Shown here: one piece after another, positions 57,609 to 64,000 of the stretch
Layout: each line of letters begins with the position of its first letter
Position numbering within the stretch: position 1 is the first letter of the stretch
Assembly: GCA_018340805.1 (NCBI GenBank)
Contig: JACMZG010001914.1
Location: 23,763,827-23,827,826, forward strand
Length of the DNA: 64,000 nt
DNA from: Microvelia longipes
Taxonomy: Eukaryota > Arthropoda > Insecta > Hemiptera > Veliidae
Reading direction: 5' to 3'
Translations under genes and position numbers: made by a program
The notes under the pieces: model-generated
The model's database searches: none
The model's input: only the letters and a program-made list of their open reading frames with translations
What the model was told of the DNA's origin: nothing

Positions 57609-58279
57609 ATTAGATGTGTTAACAAATTTTGGCTACGAAACCTGGACCTTTCTGACGTTTAGGCTGCTCTATTCAGCCTCCCAACCTAATTTAAGCTCTC
57701 AGACAAATTCTATAGTCTGTCCAATATATCTCATCACCCCTCTTCAAATAAATTTAATGCATGACTATGACTATTTTTTTAGATCTTATAAAATTCTTCT
57801 TTTAATGAACATTTATTAAATGGATATTGTGTTGGTTTTAATCATTCTGCCAAAATGATTAAAACCATTAGTGGGGTACTAAATGTCGTTGATATTTTGT
57901 AAATATATTTTATTCTTGATCATATTTTGTAGGATTTGCGGTAACAAACTATTGTAATTTTTTTTATAAATAAATTTATATTATAAAAATATCAGTATCT
58001 CTTATTATGTATGTTTAATTTTTATGTTTTAAGGTGATGTGATGGAATGGTAAGAACAATTTCAGTGGGAAGTAATTAGGGGGAGCTGATGGATCATTTA
58101 TTTAGTAGACCATGTTAGGCCCTTTTTGCTATCTCCCTTTGATAAAAGATAGCGTTCTATCTTATTAGTCTATTTGCAGGCATTTTGAGTCTAATCCACT
58201 GAAGAGATGTAACTTTTTTATCAATTTCAGTAGCTTTAACTTAAAACAACATATGCCTCCCTGTGTGGGGAAAGACTAA

Positions 58280-59298
58280 GGCCCGTATTCAAAGACGTTT
58301 CCTAACATTTTCCTAACTCCTAACATTCTCCTATCGTGTTTTAAAAGTCTTTTAGAGGCTTCGCATGATTTTATTTAGTAAGAACCTAAGGTAGTTAAGT
58401 CAAAAAGTGATACCATTGTAAGTAACGTAATATATCGCAAAATATCAATGTTATTAACTTATTACCTGGATTTACGACACACTTTGTCATAAACAACAAT
58501 GCGGCCTTGCTTTGGCGAATGTTAAATATATTAGAAACTTTATTTACATAATTAATAATATTAATTATGTTTTTTTATTAATAGAGTTAATACAAATACA
58601 ATGTTCAATTATTGTAACAGCTTTCATAAATAAAGCAGTGTCAAGCGTTTCAAGTATGAACGTGGACCAGGTTGTACGAATCCAAAGGTGTCTAAATGAA
58701 GACCTGTTAATCAGTGCAACACTTTTCATTTTGCTCAATCATTTACACAATTTTGTTTTTCACAAATTTTGTGTCATCAAATTCATTTTTGTTTGTGTAA
58801 AATGTTTTTGGTATAATAATGGCTGAATTATTCACACCGGACCAACTGAATTTCATCTTTGAATCAATAGCCCGCCACAAACAGACCATGGAAAATAAAA
58901 AATCTGATTGTGTTAAAAGAATTTCAGGGTAAATTCCCTAATAGTAAGGTAAGTGGATTAATAGTAACTTATATTATGTAAATTTATGTAGATAGTTATT
59001 AATCCGACAAAGTGTGTCATAAATCCAGGTAATAAGTTAATAACATTGATATTTTGCGATATATTACGTTATTTACAATGGTATCACTTTTTGACTTAAC
59101 TACCTTAGGTTCTTACAAAAAAAATCATGCGAAGCCTCTAAATGACTTTTAAAACACGGGAACGATCATTTAAATTTCATGGCTTAAAAACATTTCCCTT
59201 ACCTAAACCTAAGGTGAATGTTAGGAGTTAGAAAAATGTTAGGAGAATGTTAGGAAAAAGTTAGGAGAATGTTAGGAAAACGTCTTTGAATACGGGCC
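58280..59298 (+). mobile_element. 1019-bp PIF/Harbinger-type element
   Basis: Ends are GGCCCGTATTCAAAGACG and its complement, with TIRs of about 220-290 bases (58280-58495, 59000-59298). TAA is present on both sides (58277-58279, 59299-59301), the 3-bp duplication typical of PIF/Harbinger. Inside, the plus strand from 58820 reads MAELFTPDQLNFIFESIAR and ENKKSD, which resembles the Myb/SANT-like DNA-binding protein of Harbinger elements, soon ended by stops. No transposase gene remains. Confidence 0.82.
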
Positions 59299-59309
59299 TA
59301 AGCTTTTCT

Positions 59310-59525
59310 CTTCTTCAAGAACATAAAAGGGTCCTAAACTGAGGTTCATTAAGGGCTGTGTATCTTTTACGAGTATCTAACGTACAGGCCTGATACTCTT
59401 ATGAAGGGTGGCACATAAAAAGGATTTTCACCCTCACATAAAACCCTAGAGAGCCTGACCAGGTATTGAACCTTGACTGTCTGGGTGGCAGACACAGATG
59501 CTAACGACTACACTACTGTCACCCC
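59310..59525 (-). repeat. tRNA-derived SINE, minus strand
   Basis: Read on the minus strand: an A-box-like GTGTAGTCGTTAGCATC near 59510, and a B box GGTTCAATACC at 59472-59462, then a body with CTCTAGGGTTTTATGTGAGG. The Harbinger element sits at its distal side, and the SINE may continue at 58277 and below. Confidence 0.65.
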
Positions 59526-60266
59526 AACTATTTACATAATAGTACTATAAAAAGGTTTAAATAATAATGAAGAACAACCCATTGGTTTTAAACAACTCAA
59601 CTTTATATTAAAATTAGACAGTTAGGACATACCAGTTTAAAAATTTGGTTAATCTACTGTAATTAATCAGAATATAAATATCTCTTAATAACCTGATGTT
59701 ATGACTTCAGTTTTTAGAATTTGGTTGTATAAGAAGATTGCTGAACTTGGTAGTCTTGTTATACCCTCCTTTACAATTTTCCTGGAGTTGGCAATTTTGA
59801 CTAATAAAGCCTGATGTAACGACTCTGCCTTCCTAACGGAGGGGTAGGAGCCAAAAAAAAAATGTAAGAATAATGAAATTATTGATCAAACACCTTAGGG
59901 ACTCTGAAGTGTAGCTGAAAGCAAACACAAGCCATGAGTAACTGAAAGCAATAGTTAATCAATGCAAAATTTATTGTTAAAAGATAAAAGTAAACTTACA
60001 GTTCACTGCAATATTTATAAAAATTCAATTTAAACAAAATGGTGCACCTTCGTGGGTAAAACAAAATAAATGTGTGAACCAATTGCGTAGATTATTTTAT
60101 AAATTGCGTGAATCTTGATTCGTTCGAAATATTAGAATAACAAGTAGCCAGGCCCTTTATCACGGTGTCCTAATGACTAATCATTTCTAGGCCTAGTATA
60201 CATGTAGATGCGCCTCTCTATCACTAACATCTTATCAATCAAAGGTGGAAACAATAACATGACTTA

Positions 60267-60422
60267 ACAATTTTCCTCAAGTTGGCAATCTTGACTGATT
60301 AGGCCTGTTATACCCTCCTTTACAATTTTCTTTGAGTTTGCAATCCTGACTAGTAAGGCCTATTTTATCCTCTTTTACAATTTTGTTGGAGTTGGCAATC
60401 TTAACTAATAAGGCCTATTATT
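60267..60422. repeat. About 55-60 bp tandem repeat, three copies
   Basis: The unit contains TACCCTCCTTTACAATTTTC, GTTGGCAATCTTGACT and AAGGCCT. Single copies also lie near 59754 and 61085. Confidence 0.75.
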
Positions 60423-61274
60423 CACAATTCAAAGTCCGTAGCTTTGCCACCGTCGCTGATAAGAAATTGATAACAAAAGGATGATCGTTGTTAAAGTCCT
60501 TATGAGGGTTTTTTGGTTTTTCTTATTTGAGACAATTATTTTTTTTAAATTTTTCTTGAAGTGCTTTAATTTAATTAATTTTAGGGTGTTTGAACTCAGT
60601 AGAATCCCTATTTCATTGAAAAGTATAGTTTTAATGGGTTGTCACAAGTATTTAAATTAAGTGATAAGAAGGTGAAAATCACAATATAGTGTTTTATTTT
60701 GTATTTATTGTTAATTAATGTTACTTTTAAATAATTTTAGTTTCCACTAACATACAAAATTACCTTTTTATTGCAAAATGTTTGTTTAAATTATTCGTTT
60801 AGGTTTTATTATTTCTGAACAAATCCAAGTCTGTAGTGATAAGAGCCTGATTCTATATTTAATATCCTGGAATAATCAAAGTATTTATCTATGAAACATT
60901 GGCAATTTTTGTAGCACCGATGGTCATTCTATTAATTTTTACCTCATTTATCATAAATTAACTAACAATAAATAAATAAAAGAAGAATTTTTATTGGCTC
61001 CCATGCTAATCCTGTGATAAAAAAATGTATCCCCCTTTCGTTTTCCTGTCATTGGTATTGCCAACCTTACAACTATCTCTTTAAATTGCGAATACCCTCC
61101 TTCACTATTTTCCAGAAGTTGGCAGTCCTGACTGATATAGTTTGGACAGAACTAACCTTTTGAGATGCATTTTTTTCCGTTTCCTATTAAGTTTTACCCT
61201 CTGAATACAGTGCTACTTTTAGTTTTGTCCAGCCATGTTTACTTGTTGAGAAAAGTCAATAATAAAATTTGACT

Positions 61275-61550
61275 ATGCACGACGAGAACGAAATTTCGAC
61301 AAATACTAAGTCTGATGTAATAAATACTGAATCCAAATGTACCAAGCATATACATCAACAGTTTATCAACATTGATAAACATTTGATATTTAATATTTTC
61401 CTGAAATTGGCTGAATTTATTGGAAATTTGGCATTCCAGTTAGAAAGGAATGGGTGTCTAAAAAGGTTATTTGAGGCAAGAACCCAAAACCCTCCTCATG
61501 CAGGTCTACATCAGGTTAGCCATGTTATGCCCTCTGTCACCTGGTCTTAA
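61275..61550 (+). CDS. Unassigned ORF, possible first exon
   Basis: There are 91-93 codons (first ATG 61269, second 61275). A possible donor CAG/GTTAGC at about 61514 would end an exon after AGLHQ. The protein has no motif I know; the middle (LIFNIFLKLAEFIGNLAFQ) could be an amphipathic helix. It is longer than chance would often give in DNA this AT-rich, but there is no second exon in view. Confidence 0.25.
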   Translation: MHDENEISTNTKSDVINTESKCTKHIHQQFINIDKHLIFNIFLKLAEFIGNLAFQLERNGCLKRLFEARTQNPPHAGLHQVSHVMPSVTWS

Positions 61551-62004
61551 TATATTTGTGTTACGCCACACATAGTTTGGATCTAACTGGAGGATGCATT
61601 AGATATATATCCACTTTAAATTACATGTAAAAAAGAAAACGTGTATAAAAAAAGCAACATTTTATCACAACAGCCATTTATTGTTAGAGAAATAAATTTG
61701 TATCAGTCTATACACAATTATATCTAAAGGTAACAAATTAACAATTAAAAGCAAATTGGAATGGGAATACAATTTTAAGGAAATAAAATACAAACTAAAA
61801 GTGTTCCGGGTAGAACTGGTAGAATATTTAAGACATGCCAACTTAACATCCTAAAAATAACGATAAAGCCAGGTCTTTGGGGTCATACATTAACTATTAC
61901 ATATCCTTGTTTCCTTGACATATACTAACATTATATTTACCATTGAAAAAGATCCAAAGAAAACAAGATTACGAGACTCAATCAATTTCTCCAAAAAGAA
62001 TAAG

Positions 62005-62036
62005 AGTGCCAACTTAAAAACTTTTAAGTTGGCACT
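62005..62036. repeat. Perfect short hairpin
   Basis: AGTGCCAACTTAAAA and TTTTAAGTTGGCACT pair over about 15 bases with a very short loop. Confidence 0.7.
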
Positions 62037-63170
62037 TTATTTTAAAAGAAGTTTTAAAAGAACTTTATTTTAAAGAGTTTATTTTAAAAGAAAAATTTTT
62101 GCTGTAATTTTCTTTCTATTAACATTTTTTAAAGAAGAGGTTTAGCATCTTTCTGGGTTTAGTTGCTTTCTGATTGGTCAATCGCCTAAACAGCTGATTC
62201 CATTTGTTTTTTTAGTAAATACACTCTACATGTTAACATTTAATTAAAATCTGATTAAACAAAGGAATTTCAACTTTAAGGTCAACCTTCGGTCAATGGA
62301 AAGAAGTTAATAGAGGAAGAAGTCCTGACAGATTTTTCAGTAACACTTTATCTTCTTCCCACATGTTTGCTGGTACCGATGATGACTAAATTTGGGTTTA
62401 TTTAACACTTCTTTTTCTAATAAACAAAGGAATGTATAAAGTAATACTTATTTCTAAAACAAATTCATTAAAATTAACTAAAAATCAATCCTTATTCTCA
62501 GTCTTATTAAATAAAATGTACAAAATAAAAAAGCTTAAAAAGCTATAAATGGTAAAATTTAAATGTACTAATGTCTGTTTATGAAGTATTTGTAAACATT
62601 GTAAATTATTTTTTGAAAAGTCACTTCATAAAATATAGAAGGAAGTTATTGACACATGTCTCATGATAACATTAACAGTAGATATCATGGTATTTGGTAG
62701 ATTATTAGCCTTACAGGGAATAATGAACAAATTAATATATAGGAGTAATAAGCGAAATATCCAGATATATATTAATAAACATCTTTATAAACCTTAACAA
62801 GGCTCTAATATTTTCATTGCAATCATCATGGAGGCCAAAAATTACTATGTCAACTTGTTTTCTAGAGAATAATTTTACAAAAACTTAAAATTAACTTCCT
62901 GTTAAATAATTTAAAAAATACTTATTTAAGATCCTGTACAATGTTCTTTATAAATACTTAAATTACCTTTCTGTTAAAAAAATAAACTTAAAACAATTTA
63001 CGGAATTCTAAATAAATAAAATAACATCCAGTTAGTTATTCAACAGAAATATCACAAATTTATAATCTCAAGGTTAATTTTCTCAGTTACATAAAGATCT
63101 AACTGGATTCAAGTCAATTTTTTTTTAATGTGGAATTCAAATATTTAAAAGAGCGGTATTCTAAAGCCAT

Positions 63171-63395
63171 CATTTTGCAAATTTAGGTCAGAAAACACAC
63201 TTATTTTACAAAAGTAGGTCAGAAACCACACTTATTTTGCAAAATTAGGTCAGAAACCACAATTATTTTGCAAAATTAGGTCAGAAATCACACTTATTTT
63301 GCAAAATTAGGTCAGAAACCATACTTATTTTGCATAATTAGGTCAGAAACCACACTTATTTTGCAAAATTAGGTCAGAAAACCACACTTACCTTC
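63171..63395. repeat. 31-bp minisatellite, seven copies
   Basis: The unit contains TTATTTTGCAAAATTAGGTC followed by AGAAACCACAC; edge copies are the most diverged. Confidence 0.92.
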
Positions 63396-64000
63396 AATGT
63401 ATTATTAAAACCTCATAAACATCTTTATGAACAATTTCTATAATTGATCAAAATATAATTTAGCAATCAATAAAAAGCTGAATTCATGAAATAGAACAAT
63501 AATGCATGTAGGAACCCACTCAGATGCTGATGGCAACCATTACGCTCAAATTGTAATCTGAAGTTGGTGATAGTTTATATGAACTAATCTCATATAAACT
63601 TAGAGTGAGTCAGACCTCTGAGGTGTCTAAGGTCAGAATATTTACTGACCTGAAGAAATATTGAGTGGGTATGAAATATTAAACAATATAAAAATAGTGA
63701 AAACAAAATCCTTCTAAGAGATAAGTTTCCTTGTTCATTTATAAAATTTAGTATTCACCAGCAAATCCTTTTTCACTCAAAATTTAAAAGAAAGCTCCAA
63801 AAAAATAATAATTATAATATTTTTGGAATTGATAAGTTGTACTAAAGATTCCTACTTATTTGAGTAACTAACATAATTTATCAAAAAAATTACTAAAACT
63901 ATTAATTACTATTTAAAATGACTGTGACATAAATTACAGAGTAATTTATGAAATTAATGAACACATCAATTCTAATTTCATGAGCTTTAAATGATTCAGG

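Larger units (their letters stand above)
61555..64000. other. AT-rich stretch, no gene recognised
   Basis: Apart from the hairpin and the 31-bp array I see no exon or known repeat. It may be intron or intergenic DNA. Confidence 0.4.

Noticed and set aside
58512..58826. 104-codon ORF in the Harbinger-type element
   Set aside because: It is low-complexity and hydrophobic; the next frame from 58820 has the recognisable Myb/SANT-like start.

Overview
The window is nuclear DNA from an intron-rich, AT-rich arthropod, most likely an insect. It has long introns, GT-AG splice sites and many transposon remnants, and nothing in it looks bacterial. I could not fix the order. Two conserved protein genes can be reconstructed exon by exon. 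On the minus strand (44448 down to 12471) lies a papi/TDRKH gene: 13 coding exons, 532 residues, a membrane anchor, two KH domains and an extended Tudor domain. It is a piRNA-pathway protein of the mitochondrial surface. On the plus strand (51683 to 57608) lies BUB3: 7 coding exons and 328 residues, the same length as human BUB3. The two genes are head to head.

The rest is mostly repeats. The largest intron of papi (24188 to 38338) holds a 10.8-kb foldback structure (26205 to 37039). Its inverted arms are tandem arrays of a roughly 190-bp unit with a GGTAACGGAG core. It sits inside an older dispersed repeat with an imperfect 8-9 bp duplication. Its left arm was later hit by a 5'-truncated LINE with a 12-bp target duplication.

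Between papi and BUB3 (45191 to 48467) is a cut-and-paste transposon with roughly 690-bp terminal inverted repeats and a decayed transposase, inserted in an AT dinucleotide tract. A 389-bp hAT-type element (8-bp duplication), a 1019-bp PIF/Harbinger-type element (TAA duplication, Myb/SANT-like remnant), tRNA-derived SINEs, several LINE tails, small foldbacks with Penelope-like or hammerhead-like motifs, minisatellites and (TA)n tracts fill the rest.

Region by region: 1-160 possible last exon of a gene entering from the left; 160-12470 mostly unrecognised AT-rich DNA with a LINE tail at 4160-4980; 12471-44454 papi with repeat-filled introns; 45191-48467 long-TIR transposon; 49494-50900 LINE relic and hAT element; 51683-57608 BUB3; 58280-59525 Harbinger element in or beside a SINE; 59530-64000 mainly unrecognised sequence with short tandem repeats and one unassigned 93-codon ORF. 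Exon boundaries were set by reading phase and splice consensus together. The two genes are solid. Repeat class names are inferred from termini and target duplications, without any database search.
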